64,000 nt of DNA. It comes from Cololabis saira (Eukaryota; Chordata; Actinopteri; Beloniformes; Belonidae). The DNA is taken from the NCBI RefSeq assembly GCF_033807715.1, contig NC_084607.1, positions 13,590,441 to 13,654,440 on the forward strand. The letters run 5' to 3'. The notes beneath the pieces were generated by a model. The model searched no databases and was not told where the DNA came from. It was given only the letters and a program-made list of their open reading frames with translations. Below are positions 37,101 through 49,670 of the stretch, one piece after another (position 1 is the stretch's first letter; each line of letters opens with the position of its first letter). The position numbers were made by a program, and so were the translations under genes.

Positions 37101-40100
37101 TGGTAACGCAGAGTGTCCGCGCAGGAGTTGCAGAGACACAAATGTCTGCAGGGCAGGATGAGTGTATCTCGCAGGTCGGACAAACAAACAACACACTCAT
37201 TGCTGTTGTCACTGTTCTCGTCATCAGAAGGCTGCAAAGAAAGACCAAAAAAAAAAAAGATATAAAAGAGCAAAACAAGAAGGCACAAATATCAAACATG
37301 GCACACCTTTCATGAGTCAAATATGATAATTGTGTTCTATATAACCTTAGTTTCTTGGTTGTTTTTGTTCTCGATCCCATAGATCTCCTGTAAGAGGTAG
37401 CTCACACGGTCCACCTAGAAACATTCATACAAAACTGCAGTTATTATGATGAAGAAACTGAGCTGAGATGCTGTACAAATGTCCCTTGAACCATGATGAT
37501 TAATCTTCCTCGTTTTTAAAATGCCTAATCAAGTGAGTCAGTATCTCACTGATGCTCAGTCCTCAGCATCCAAAATGACTCCCCACTCTATGAACACCAA
37601 TATAAAGATATTTTTTGATAACACATTTCCATTCCTAACTTAGATAACTGGCTGTGTAACACATTTAAAGACAGCACTGAAACAAGTGCATTTATACACT
37701 TACAATTTGCTTCTGCTTCAGTGGCTTGACGGAGAAACTGCCATCAACATGCTGGAGGTAAAATAAAAAAACAATAATTCAGCTCAAAAAATGCTTCATA
37801 CACATTTCAGTTATTTACTTATTTTTATCCACTATACTCACTCTTTCAAAGGCTGCCAACAGTACATGAGCATGACCAAGACAATCTGGGATCAAGAGGA
37901 CAAAAAAATTCAGCAATATTAAGACCATTATTGCGAGATTTAACATAGTTGTTCATATTAACAGTAGATGTATCATCTTGTGTGTTTTGCAGCTCTGGTG
38001 ACCTACCATCCCCTTCATCAACCACGGCCTGGATTACCATGGGAAACACTCCTCGATCTAGGTCAAAGTTCAGCTTCAAAGAAAATCACACATGTGTTAA
38101 ATATGTTCCTATGCACTCCTATGCCACTTTAGTGATCTATTAACTAACTCCAAACTTACATCTTCCTCTTTCCACTCGGTGAAATCAATTTTGAAAGATG
38201 GCATGGAGAACTGCTGGCTCACACCTCGCTTGTAATGCACCGTTTCAGACACCATGGATGGATCCTTCGGAGTGTACCTACGCGTACAAGAGTCTTGGTC
38301 TTGAAACAAGTCCATCACTTCAGTGCAAAAATAAGATTGATTCTCCTCAAGCAAACTTAAAAAGGGGAGTATTTTTTTTCCAGCATACAGTTTCCAAAAG
38401 GAGAGGCTGAGATGAAAAGATCAACTTTCTGCATTCCATCAAACAGTATGAAAATAAAACCTGAGAATACAGAACACCAGAAGAAATACACGATCTCAAG
38501 TTTCATCATAAAATGGTAACTTCAGTTCAGACTGTTACTTTCATTTAAGTCTCATCTTCAGTATCCATGGTGACAGCTTGTTGCTATGGACCCACTCCAT
38601 CTATTCTAGATGTTGTGCTCCGAGCTTGAATCTCACCACAGATAACAAATATCTGTGGCACAATTTTTTACACTAAAATTAAGTAGCTCTGAAAAGACAT
38701 ATGATTTAGAGAAAAATCTGATCCATTCAGAGAGAAATTTAATGAATGAAGGATTGGTAGGATTCTCAGTAGTTAAGTTTCAGTTAAAAAAAAAAACAAT
38801 AGGTACGACATCCATTTCTTACACAGGCATCCCGTTAGAAAACTCCTCAAACGCCTGGCAGTAGAGGGTGATGGCTACCCGAGCATCGGCATCGAAGGTG
38901 AACTCCACACTGTACTGAACCTTTGGTTTTCCACCTTCCTCCACCAACGGATCAGATTCATCCTTGTACCTGAAATTACAACAGTTACCAAATATGAAGA
39001 AAAACATTTTTTGCATTAAAACGGTTGCATTATACAAGTATCTCAACATCTGTACCTCACTAAGCGCAAAGAGTCCTTCCTGATGTTAACAAGACTCCTC
39101 AAGGTTTTCACAGGTTCATGAGGTGCAGGCGTCACATACGGAAACTAAAACAGCAGCAATAAAAGTCATGTTTAATTATAAACAAACTGATGTGGTTTAA
39201 TAATACTATCATTGACACAATATGTACAACTACTTCACAGTATTGTAATCACTGTGGGAACTATGCAATGCTGAACTTAGAGTTGAAGGAGCTTGAGTTT
39301 TACCTGCACTGGCCTATTTCCAAGAAAATTCAGGTCCATGTTTTCCCCAAAGAGGTATCCCTCTGGATGAGGTGTGTCAAATTTCTCTCCCCCCATGAAG
39401 AAATGGCTGGCAAAGTAATTCCCTGGAGAGCAGAAAAAGGTGAGTTATTAAGACACTGGGAGCAACATAAAGCCGGTGATGTGGTCACCGGAGAGGCAGG
39501 AATATAGCAAACTGAACAAAATATACAGAAATCAATAACTGTCCGATTGGTGGTGAATAATTTTAAAAGAGTAAATAAAATCATATATTTTATATTATAT
39601 ATATATACCGTATTTTCTGGACTATAAGCCGCTACTTTTTTCATAGGTTTTGAACCGTGCGGCTTATACAAAGGTTTTGTGGTTCTGTGGATTTTTCTTC
39701 CACGGCTCGGGGCGCTCTAACCGGAATTCAAATCAAAACTAAGACAAAATAAATGCAAAGAAGAATACGCTACTTCTTTAGCAGATAGAAGTAGGTAGAA
39801 GCAGATTTCAAACAGATAAATAGATAAATAAATACTGGTTATTTTCTCTTGGTTCTGTCCCGTTTTAGTCAGCAAAAGTTGCTGCCGTGTTAAAAGACAC
39901 TGTTAGGAAAGAATCTGCTTAGGTACAAACATGTACATCATTTACAGTTCAAAATCCTTCTTTACATGTAGTAAATATCTAATCTAACAACATAAATATC
40001 TTGCATATCTTTTTTTTTCCAAATAGAGCGGATGAGACTTATATGCAGGTGCGGCTTATAGTCCAGAAAATATGGTACACACACACACACACACACACAA

Positions 40101-40103
40101 ACA

Positions 40104-40137
<34 letters not shown>

Positions 40138-40478
40138 CAGGGATATAAACGTTAAACTGACAGATTATTAATACCTGAAAATCATTTGGGGTTTGGGGTC
40201 AATTTCAACATTTTAGGCAGGTTTTTTTCCCCATCAACTTTCAACAAGGTTGAAAATTTACTGTGTCTGAGTGTCTGATGCATAATGGCAGTTTTGTACA
40301 GATCACAACCTTTTCTGATCAACAGTGAGTTGAGATAATAATAATAATTTATTTTTATTTTATTGGTTTAGTTGATATGTTGATATGTTTAGTTGATAAA
40401 TGCAGTTTAAACATAGTTTCAGTACAATGACAGCAACTGATGTTCTGCACATAGAGTGTATAGCTATTGCTAATTTGC

Positions 40479-40521
<43 letters not shown>

Positions 40522-40852
40522 ATCTATGTGGCCAATGATCTTTCATAGGAACAACATTGCACTCGACCGACTAAGGCTGATTTATGGTCCCGCGTTACAC
40601 CAACGCAGAGCCTACGTAGTTACGCCGTACCTTACGGCGTAAACTCTGCGTCGATTTACGCGGAACCATAATTCAGGCTTCAAGCGAGTAAATACCCGAG
40701 TAGAGTGTTTGTCTATAAGTTTCGGATATATGATATAACCGAGGGGCCGCCGCTGATTACTTACCAGATTTCGGGGGAAATCGATAGGCCGAGTTGGCCT
40801 GGATATCGATATCCTCGACACCAGCGATTCTGCGACTCAGGATGGAGCCCAT
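34187..40852 (-). CDS. mgrn1: E3 ubiquitin-protein ligase MGRN1 (mahogunin)
   Basis: MGRN1 is a RING E3 that ubiquitinates TSG101 and affects endosomal sorting and melanocortin signalling. Minus-strand exons: 40852-40765, 39422-39304, 39144-39056, 38969-38823, 38277-38160, 38073-38007, 37885-37842, 37751-37704, 37414-37346, 37231-37072, 36968-36859, 36725-36511, 35381-35270, 35182-35137, 35057-34953 and 34299-34187. All phases agree, giving 549 aa (human about 552). It begins MGSILSRRIAG, a myristoylation-type start. The domain associated with RING is seen as EFTFDADARVAITLYCQA and PSFKIDFTEW. The RING spans about 276-314 (CVVC...CRHLCLC...C...CPIC). The TSG101-binding PSAP follows within IPSAPLYDDI. 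A second terminal exon at 34601-34561 gives a 525-aa form. It is divergent from cdip1. Confidence 0.96.
34561..34601 (-). other. mgrn1: Alternative last coding exon of mgrn1
   Basis: On the minus strand, TTTTTGCAG is followed by a 41-nt block that continues the frame from exon 35057-34953 as ALGPDSCSIGMEE and then TAA. The PALGPDS junction resembles the human C-terminal PALGRPDS. Skipping it to the acceptor at 34300 gives a different tail that starts GSSESTESLKSQSTNC and ends HLNH. Mammalian Mgrn1 is known to make isoforms with different C-termini, which supports both being used. Confidence 0.72.
39608..40075. mobile_element. TA-flanked MITE in mgrn1 intron 1
   Basis: Inverted ends CCGTATTTTCTGGACTATAA and TTATAGTCCAGAAAATATGG with TA on each side, as expected for Tc1/mariner-type insertion. 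GCGGCTTATA blocks lie just inside both ends. A (CA)n microsatellite directly follows. Non-coding. Confidence 0.78.
40575..40679. mobile_element. GC-rich palindromic MITE, copy B
   Basis: Ends GGCTGATTTATGGTCCCGCG and CGCGGAACCATAATTCAGGC form a hairpin. The body is shorter than in the other copies, with TACGCCGTACCTTACGGCGTA in the centre. It lies in mgrn1 intron 1, about 85 bases downstream (in gene sense) of the exon 1 donor. Confidence 0.75.
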
Positions 40853-41062
40853 CTTTCTCGGGAGGAGCAGATATTTAACTACCAGCTAGAAGCAACTCTG
40901 ACCTCGGCCGAGACCGACACCCAGGCAGCTACAACATCCACCAAAATAATACAAGCTTGCGTCAATTTGACATTTTTCCAGCCTTTGGTTTGTGGCTCGA
41001 ACAAAGATACAAAGTGAGGGAGATGTTGTTTTGCCAGAGCTGTGCTAATGTAGCGGGGAGTC

Positions 41063-41073
41063 CACGTGATTGG
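41063..41073 (-). promoter_or_regulatory. CCAAT box and CACGTG motif upstream of mgrn1
   Basis: Read on the minus strand the site is CCAATCACGTG, an NF-Y-type CCAAT box abutting an E-box. It lies about 210-220 bases upstream of the mgrn1 start codon. The spacing fits a TATA-less housekeeping promoter. Motif match only. Confidence 0.4.
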
Positions 41074-41093
41074 CTGTCTCCACCGATACGTAA

Positions 41094-41244
41094 AGACTGA
41101 TTTATGGTTCCGCGTTACACCAACGCAGAGCCTACGCCGTAAGGTACGCGGCGACACGCACCGTACGGAGCGCGTCGCCGCGAAACTACGCCGTAACCTA
41201 CGGCGTAGGTTGCGTCGATTTAAGGCAGAACCATAATTCAGGCT
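41094..41244. mobile_element. GC-rich palindromic MITE, copy C
   Basis: Ends AGACTGATTTATGGTTCCGC and CAGAACCATAATTCAGGCT-type inverse. The body includes CAACGCAGAGCCTACGCCGT and CGCGTCGCCGCG. It sits about 240 bases upstream of the mgrn1 start codon, just beyond the CCAAT/E-box site, so it adds a CpG-dense hairpin to the promoter area. Confidence 0.77.
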
Positions 41245-42158
41245 GAAGACGCTCGTTCTGTGTCAAGGGATCGGCCGCCGGGGTGAGCGGAGATTCGCCA
41301 AGCGGACGGGGTCGGCACAAGGACATAAGGCGAAACAAATACGACATAAATAAATGCCCCTTTTAATTGATAAGGAGTGTGGAGTACTGACTATATTATG
41401 AAAATTGCTGGACTTTGAAATTTCCCCGTTTGGGATTGAACATTTTGCACTGGCCTGCTTTTCAGCACAGCACACCATGAACTGTGAAACACACACTGCA
41501 TATTTTATAAGTTAGTTATACGAAACCGTAGGTGCTACCAGTGTGAACACAATGGGAATAATTCATTTAAAATTTTGTTTGTATTTTGAACTAAATAAGG
41601 CGGATTTATTTTCAATGAAAATACCGGAAATCATGTTTAAATGTTTGCATTAACACTACCTTGACCAATTCACATGTTGAAGTTTCTCACTGCGACCACT
41701 AGATAGTAGTAGAGATTATTTTTATTTTTTAAATCGTGTTTATATCATTGAAATAATGTTGAGTTCAGTTTCACTTATCCAATAATTCAAAAGCAATTTC
41801 ATTATTTGAATTACACAACATTATACTGTACATTGCAGCAACACTGTTTTTTCCCCCATTGACACCACAAATTAGATATTGCAGCTGATAATTTGTGAAA
41901 CGAGATGGCAGTGAATGATTAAATAACCCCAAATATAGTAGTTTATCAGAATCAACTTTTTTCTCCAGGTTTGTGGAAACAAACAAGGGATTTGATTCAG
42001 TAGACTTTTTTTTTCAAGGGTCAGTAAAAAAAGAAAGACATTTTTTTTTTCTGTTTCTTATATATGGATCAATAAAATATGGCGAGACTGTCAAGAGGGC
42101 TGGTGAAGGAAACACACTCACTAACACCTATGCACACACAAAAAAAAACTCAAAGAAC

Positions 42159-42285
<127 letters not shown>

Positions 42286-42876
42286 TTGTTTTTTTTTGTA
42301 TATATGGCTTTTTGGTTTTGCCAAACTTGGTATTAACCAGAAAAAGGTGGGGTGGATCAAACTCCAGGTGAAAGAAAGAGATACAAAAATAAATTACCTG
42401 GAAATAAAAATAAAATTACATTAATATATTAGATAAAAGCTATATCATTAAAAAAAACATGTGCACTATATACAAGTCAGTACCGACAGACACACAAGAC
42501 AGAGACATTATTTGTATTGTTATTAAACATTTTTAATTAATTTCTCCGGAATTGTGCAACTCTATCTTGCAGTTTTCCATAAAGCCCACTAGAGGGCAAC
42601 AGTGACATGTCCCACTCATTTCCACTGAACCATTGAGCTTGTTAGGACCATAGACATATATAAAGGCCTTTATATATATCTATGGTTAGGACATTTCGCA
42701 TGGAATCTTCTATGGATGACTTAGCTCCAAGTTGGTAGACACTCTTCTACCTTCATCAATAAAGGTAAATTATCAATGATTTATATGTGTGTGTTTATCT
42801 CCTCTTCAGGGAAAATCAGCAATCGATAACATTATTTTTTGAACACATGTGCCTGTTATCACTGTTGTTACTGTTG

Positions 42877-42878
<2 letters not shown>

Positions 42879-42953
<75 letters not shown>
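42879..42953. repeat. (TA)n microsatellite
   Basis: About 75 bases of TA dinucleotide. A third, shorter TA run lies at about 43884-43928. Confidence 0.97.
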
Positions 42954-42957
<4 letters not shown>

Positions 42958-43411
42958 CAAAATATACACGTTGTAGTGCTGACGTTGTAGTTCTGACAAA
43001 ACAATTGTTACTGTTCTGTATGTTTTGTAAGTTTAATCAACTAGTAAGATAACCCTTTCCGGTATGTATTTTCAAAATAAAATCAAATCATATTGCACGA
43101 TTATTCTATATACCTGTATTGTAATCCAAAACGAAGTCGCGGAAAGAACGTGGAATGTGGCGCATTGACATTATACCCCCGATTCACATAAATAATGTGT
43201 TAAATGAGATGACAAAGGTACGTTCAGTTCATTTTGTTGTTGTGGTAAATCATCCAGTACCATTCATCAACTTTTGATAAATTCGTGCGGATGTTGTACG
43301 ACCTGTAAATATGTATTTTGTGTTTGGGATATGTATTTTGGCCCCGGGGTTTAGCGTGGTGTAATTAAATCTTTGAGCAAAAATCAAAACACCGCGTACT
43401 TGACGAGTCGA

Positions 43412-43419
43412 TGACGTCA
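43412..43419. promoter_or_regulatory. CRE-like palindrome TGACGTCA upstream of cdip1
   Basis: A perfect cAMP-response-element palindrome lies about 190 bases upstream of the probable cdip1 5' untranslated exon. It directly precedes copy D of the GC-rich MITE. Use in vivo is not shown by sequence alone. Confidence 0.4.
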
Positions 43420-43435
43420 GTGTCAATCCGTCTCA

Positions 43436-43581
43436 AAGCTGATTTATGGTTCCGCGTTACACCAACGCAGAGCCTACGGCGTAGGTTACGCAGGGACTGA
43501 ACCGTACGACGCGCGTCGCCGCGTAACTCACGCCGTACCTTACGGCGTAGGCTCTGCGTCGAATTAAAAAAAAATCAGGCT
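43436..43581. mobile_element. GC-rich palindromic MITE, copy D
   Basis: Left end AAGCTGATTTATGGTTCCGC, then CAACGCAGAGCCTACGGCG. The right arm ends TAGGCTCTGCGTCGAATTAA and ATCAGGCT, with the GGAACCAT part replaced by an A run. TCA flanks both sides. It directly precedes the probable 5' exon of cdip1. Confidence 0.75.
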
Positions 43582-43599
43582 TCAGGGGGGCTGGCTCTG

Positions 43600-43672
43600 C
43601 TCAGATAAGTTGGAGCAGCTAAAGCAACAACTTCAGCAGCTCTGTGGGCTCAGGACGCTTCCGCCGACACAG
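43600..43672 (+). other. Probable 5' untranslated exon of cdip1
   Basis: A CAGC-rich, non-AT segment ends at a consensus donor (CCGACACAG/GTAAATTG). It is the first donor-like site upstream of the coding exon acceptor at 46077. The exon has no ATG in a good context. The 5' boundary is a guess. Confidence 0.4.
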
Positions 43673-43882
43673 GTAAATTGTCCTACTGTATTTTGTAATC
43701 TGCTTTTCTCTTGTAAAGCCTCACGTCTACATTTTTTTTGCGTTTTTCTTGCATAAAAACGACGACGCTCGTCAGCTAGCTGCTAGCTGCTGCGCTAAGG
43801 ACAGCTAGTGTGTGTTGAATATAAACATTAACACTTGTATTTGCCCTCCAGTTTCCTCAACAGCCGAGCACTAACCACTTTG

Positions 43883-43933
<51 letters not shown>

Positions 43934-44140
43934 CATATACATACATATATATATAATAATATGAGGCACTTGCTGTTGAAAAATGCACCAGTTTAGGGTG
44001 AAATCGTTTGCACCTCTGGCATGTTTTGCGTAACTAAATTATTATTGTTCAAGTAGCTTTCAACAGGATTATCTGTAACGGGATTAAAATAACTAATGCT
44101 CGCTGGTTGTTGAGCTGTGACATTTTTTCTGAGTTTTTTT

Positions 44141-44393
44141 TCACTGTTTTCATAAAAAAAAAAAAACGATTTAAAGTCCAGCTCCACTTGCAATCTCATA
44201 AGTTTTATTGTTAATAGTTAAAGTTGCATTCATTACATATACATACAGTATATGAATGCAACTTTAAGTATTAACACTAAAACTTATGAGATTGCACGTG
44301 GAGCCGGACTTTAAATCGATTTCCAAAAAAATCAGTGTAAATATTGGTTGAAGCAAGTATATTATACTTGCTTCAACCAATAATTACACTGAT
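44141..44393. repeat. Two adjacent long palindromes
   Basis: Arms around 44167 (CGATTTAAAGTCCAGCTCCA) and 44299-44318 pair over about 70 bases with a short centre near 44240. Immediately after, GTGTAAATATTGGTTGAAGC at about 44335 pairs with GCTTCAACCAATAATTACAC at about 44370-44389. Both can fold as hairpins. The A-rich flank (CACTG...CAGTG) suggests an outer layer too. Non-coding, in the cdip1 5' intron. Confidence 0.8.
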
Positions 44394-44479
44394 TTTCTTT
44401 TTTGCATATCATAACAATGCATGTTAGGCCAATTGTACAGCATGTGGATGGTTGCCATGCCCCTCAAGGACCTAAACAA

Positions 44480-44700
44480 TCAGAATCTGTTTATTTGGCC
44501 AAGTCAGGTCAAACAAGTCAGGGAATTTGACTCCGGTTATTTTGGCTCACTGTACAGTAAATAGACAAATGACAGCTCTTATTAACATACATACAATGTT
44601 TTTTTTTTAAGTAAAAGGTGCAGCAGTGTGAGGTAGACATGGTTATTGAAAGGTGAATTGTTACAGCATATGATTGTGGTTATTATTATTGATTACTCTG
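44480..44700 (-). repeat. L2-like LINE 3' fragment (minus orientation)
   Basis: The plus-strand text AGAATCTGTTTATTTGGCCA followed by GGAATTTGACTCCGG is the reverse of the GATTCTGATTC-type 3' ends seen on fish L2 copies. Related fragments lie at about 47447-47560 and 53444-53620. No coding part is present. Confidence 0.6.
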
Positions 44701-44975
44701 AGACTCTATGAGTGATGAGAGTTCATCAGAGCAACAGTTTGGGGGAAGAAACTGTCTCTGTGAAACAAGAAATAAACAGAATTAAATTGAATAAACGTAA
44801 TAGCACGTAATTTAAACTCACTTGTGGGAGGAAAAAGCTTTTGTTTATGTTTGGTGGCTGTCTTGCACAGGTGTTGTGTTCTGTGTTTCATACACAGTAT
44901 AATGCACACAGTTAACTTGAAGTAAATGTATATCAAACACAAAAGCATTTGGTCCTAAGATTATGTTTTAACCAC

Positions 44976-45025
<50 letters not shown>
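44976..45025 (+). repeat. (GTA)n trinucleotide repeat
   Basis: About 16 units of GTA/TAG in the first cdip1 intron. Confidence 0.97.
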
Positions 45026-46143
45026 TGAACAGTGATCTATTTTTCAGTTTTCAAAATGCTACCTGCAGTCCTGCTGTCTTTGCAAAGATACTTTCAGAAA
45101 AAAAAAACTGTAAAATAAGGTTTAAGCTCACAGGCGAGTTGTGAAACCTTAATTGTGTAAACACACGCCTTCTGAAACAGGATCATGTCAAAACACTTGG
45201 TCTGGTTGCAAAATTAAAGGTTGCAGATGTAATATGTGTGCTTGAGCCTTCTTTTATTTTGTTGAAGTTACTTGTCTTTCATTCTAGAAAGCAATGGTTG
45301 ATTCAGCTATGTTGCTGAAAGATGCTCTGATTATTAGATCAACTTCCAGAGACATTTGTTGCATTCTGCATTCAACCAGCTCTTACATTATCTAGGCAGA
45401 GATAAAGACGTAATTCATGTTTATACTTGAGTTCTGAGAAAGAACAGAGAAGTATTCCCACTTTATTTATGTTTTTAACCATATTCCTTCTACACTTTAC
45501 TGCTGATTTTTGTGTTCTTGCTCCGTTCACGTGATTGCCTTGTCTTCTTTGTTTCCTACCTTTGCCTGCAGCATCTTGTCTGATGACCAGATATCCTTAA
45601 ATCCAAGGTAAAGTCTTTTGTTGCTCAGGAAGGAGTCTAACTAGGGAAATTATGATTATAACAGTTGTACCGTAATTAATGAAAGGAAATTATATACTAC
45701 CCTCACTACTCCTTGTGGCTGCAATAGTCTTTATTGTCTAGTCTTTATTTTGCCCAAATTTGTTTTTCTCAATCACACTGATGGGGATTGTGTCATTAAT
45801 TCTCAGGACGGAAGGGTGAACATTTACAAGATATTTCATGTTTGTGGAAAACCTTTCCCCTTTTCATTTTTTAAATGATTAGTAATAAAGTAACATCATC
45901 CTCTGTGAAACAACATCAAGAAAAAAAACCTTAATTTGTAGCAAGAGTAGAAAAAAATATAATTAGTGCAGACTGATGTCAGCAATTACCTTGACTAATT
46001 ACCTTTTACGATGGTTTTAAGAGTGTATTTAACAGCAGAGTTAAAGACCTCAAATTGTTTTTCCTTTTCTCCCTTAGAAGCAAACACACAGTGATTGCTG
46101 CTTGCTTGTCCAACCCATCCACCAGCCCAGACCTCCGGCCAGC

Positions 46144-49100
46144 ATGTCGAGTGATCCTCCCCCTCCGTACCCAGGGGGTCCCAGTGCCCCCCTCATGTTA
46201 GAGAAGAATGGACAACCCGGTAAACAACCAAACAGGCAGGATGGTGGTGAATGTTAACAAGTATTCACAGGAAAAGTTCTGCCTATAATTGATTTTTTTG
46301 TGAGATATAATTTTGATAGAAAGCACATCTATATGTGCTCAGTTTAAGTTTCTTACATGCTTATCAATAGTATAATGTGTTCATTTCATATCTGAACTGT
46401 CAATATTTGCTGCCATCCACTTTGATTTGGAATATAACCTTCATCCCTTTTTGCCATGAGAATCACAATTAAGGCAATGTTTCTAACAAAAGTCGGTACA
46501 TTTTTATTTTTTTTTGTGTTTGTCTTGTGTCAAAACATTTGAAATTGAAGAGCAACTCCAAATTATAGCTTCAGAAAACTTACCACTGTTGCTTGGTTAA
46601 AGGATTATAATGGACAGAAGTCCTACACCTGAGACGCAGTGAAACTGATCTCAGAGAGGAGCTCGGGTGACATGTCACACTTACTGCTGTCATAGGGTAG
46701 CTTGAATAACAATAAAATAAAATACATCAAAAGGGCTGCCATCAGTGCAGTGTACTAGGATGCGTGAATTACAAATTCAGACATTTGAACTATGTATCAG
46801 ATATTTTGTTAGGGACATCATTGAAATATTTAAATTGATACAAAATGTTTTTTGCAGGGACAGAGCTGTATTCACTGTAACTATTTTTTTCCTCTTTTTT
46901 TCAGAAGTTGTAAGAACTGGTCCTCCCCAGGGGCATCCACTTCCTCCAGACTATGGTCCTCCACCCTATGAAGGTCCACACCCAGGTTTTCTACCCCCCC
47001 ATGTCCCTGGAGAAGGACCCATGCCGATGCCCATGCCGATGCCCATGCCTCCAACACAAGGTGATACAGTCTGTCTGCGGATACCAATAGACGTATAAGG
47101 TCATCACACTGTCAGCCGATGTCATTAGTTTCTATACAATTTCAGTTGCGTTAAATAACCTTTCCTTATAATAAAACACAGACTAACATAGCCGTATTAC
47201 TTTTATTTAAAGCTTTCAAGGTTTGAACATTTCTTTTTCAGTGAACAGTTCAGATATGCTGGTTACAGTTATGTCCCAGTACCAGCATTTTCAGCACAGA
47301 AACCAGAGACTAAGGAGGCCTCAGTAGGAGAAATGTCTTACACGAAAATTGATCTGATAGGGAGGTAGTACTTTTTGAGTAGTTTTTAGAGCATGTTCTG
47401 CACTGTTTAGCATCTCTGGTTGATTTATTCCCGACATTTTTATTATAATCAGAATCAGAGTTTATTGCCAAGTAGTTTAACACACACAAGGAATTTGTTG
47501 TGGTGATTGGTGCAATACAAAAGAGCAAATGATATTAAAGGAAAAAATGTACAAGTTGATTCTAAAGTGCCGGAGTAATGAGTCTGTAGGAAAAAAATAA
47601 AAATGTTTTCACAGCAATTGCATTCTAAGGCATAGAGTATAAAAACAGACCCACAGAACAAAGAAAACAGTTCAGACTCTGCATCAGAACAGATAAAGCA
47701 AATCGGCCAGTTTGACTGGTTTATAGGCTGCTTTGTGACCAGTTCAGGAAGTATAAGGCTTTATTGTCACACTTCACTTATCAGTAAACCAAGGGTTTAT
47801 CAGGTTGATATGTGATGACGGAATTATGCTGCGATGAAAATGTTCACCGTGTCACGGAAGCATTCCTGTTTGCCGTAAGATATGTTAACAAGGGCCATCA
47901 TATTGCTAGCAAAGAAATGGTATGTAAAGAAAGGTTCACTGGATGTGCTAACGCTGTCATTGCTTCTGAATGTATTTGCTTCCTGAATATTTTCGTCTTT
48001 TGTGCAAGGGGAGACCACATTTGTACAATTTGGTTTCTAATTAGGTTCCTGAATTAATTATTTGCAGGTGGGCCGTACGCAGTGCCGCCCGGCCACTTTC
48101 CTCACCCAATGCCGGGGCACATGGGTCCTGGTCCAGGTCCGTGGACACACATGGGAGGACACACAGCAACCGTCCTGGCTCCATCGGGTACAGCCACCAC
48201 GGTGACGGTACTGCAGGGAGAAATCTTCCAGACATCACCAGTCCAGACCGTGTGTCCGCACTGCTCGCAGGCAATTGTTACCCGAATCTCCCACGATGTC
48301 GGTCTCATGAACACTCTCTTCTGCCTCTTCTGCTTCTTTGTTGGGTAAGTATGTCACAGGTTGGAGGTTTATGTTGTCACTTTGAGGCTTTATGAACAAA
48401 ATCTTTTACTCGACTGAAATGAACAAGGCTCTCTGTCACTATGTTACCATTCAGGCTTATGGTATACAACATTGATGCTTCATCAGTCTGTAAAAGCAGC
48501 ATCTTTCAGATGTTTGTCATACTGATGTTTGTGATGAAAATGTTGGGAAGAATAACCACTGGGTAGAAGATCAAGGACAGCTTAAAATGATTTATTTGAA
48601 TAAAATATCATGTGTCTGCCTTTTTAAATGGATCTGGCATGTTTTATTTTATTTTTACAGAAATATTCTCATTCAGGTATGACAACATGCTCAGTTGCAG
48701 TTATATTAACAGAAAAGTGAATGTATTAAAGGGGACTTTGTCAGAAAATAGAGCTTATGTTCATATATTTTAACCGTAGTCACACTCTCGTTCTGCACTC
48801 AGCACGTGGGTCATATAAATATGAGATGATGCGTTACTACTCATCTCTACACTATTATAACTGTCCTGCTAGCATTTACCAAGGTAGCTGTGAGCAGGTT
48901 TTAGATGTGTACACATGTCCTGTTGCCAGGACACGAGTTAGCTAGATGCCATGAAGATTTTGGATCTTTCATAGCCTGATTATTAATAGTACCGTATGTA
49001 TTTAGATAGTATTTAATTTTTTTATATGAATTTAGATTCACTTAAGTTATGGTCATTGAGCAAGTCTTCTACCACTGTTTCCATTGAAAACATTCAATTC

Positions 49101-49670
49101 TCTACTTTAGAGATATCTTTTTATATAATTTTTGCACATTGCTCTTATTATCATTTCCAGTTGGGGGATTGTGTACCACACATAGTTGACGAGTATCTAG
49201 AGAAAGAGGTATTTCAATCATGCGGGCAGCAAATAAGGTCCTGTACACAGGATTTCCTGTTTACATCCTCTGATATTATCATGATGCAAACCACACAGCC
49301 CCATAGTTTTTCACATGTTTGGTTCTTTCTTAAGAACTAGGGAGCTTTAATAACATTAGCCTTTACCAGTCTATAGTTTAAAATCTTGGTGGAAATATTT
49401 GATGTCAAAATATTAAGAATGGTTCCATTGATGTTGTCAACAAGATTCCAAATGTGAAGTTTCATCATTTGTCTTTTTTTTTTTTATTACACACCTTTCT
49501 GTGCGTCTCATTTTACTACAAAATCCCACATATTCTGCTGTTTATTCTTCTTTCACAGTTGTGATCTCGGCTGCTGCTTGATTCCCTGTCTGATTGATGA
49601 CCTTAAGGATGTGACACACACTTGCCCGAGCTGTAAGGGCTACATTTACACATACAAGCGTATCTGCTAA
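46144..49670 (+). CDS. cdip1: Cell death-inducing p53-target protein 1 (LITAF family)
   Basis: CDIP1 is a LITAF-domain protein of late endosome/lysosome membranes linked to p53 and TNF-driven apoptosis. Coding exons 46144-46219, 46905-47060, 48068-48344 and 49559-49670 give 206 aa (human 208). The N-terminus [12 protein letters not shown] carries a PPxY-type motif. Residues 26-108 are proline-, glycine- and methionine-rich, including an MPMPMPMP repeat. The LITAF domain starts near TVLQGEIF (123-131) with its first zinc knuckle CPHC (140-143). A hydrophobic, cysteine-bearing segment dips into the membrane ([20 protein letters not shown]). The second knuckle is THTCPSC (189-195), and the protein ends YIYTYKRIC. 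Poly(A) signal AATAAA is at 51472. It is divergent from mgrn1 and convergent with polr3k. Confidence 0.95.
47447..47560 (-). repeat. L2-like LINE 3' fragment (minus orientation)
   Basis: AATCAGAATCAGAGTTTATT then GCCAAGTAG...ACACAAGGAATTTG matches the inverted 3' end of fish L2 LINEs. Located in cdip1 intron between coding exons 2 and 3. Confidence 0.65.

Larger units (their letters stand above)
39423..40764. other. mgrn1 intron 1: repeats only
   Basis: The interval contains a TA-flanked MITE at 39608-40075, a (CA)n run at 40077-40134, an (AAT)n run at 40479-40516 and copy B of the GC-rich palindrome at 40575-40679. No coding frame is supported. Confidence 0.7.
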
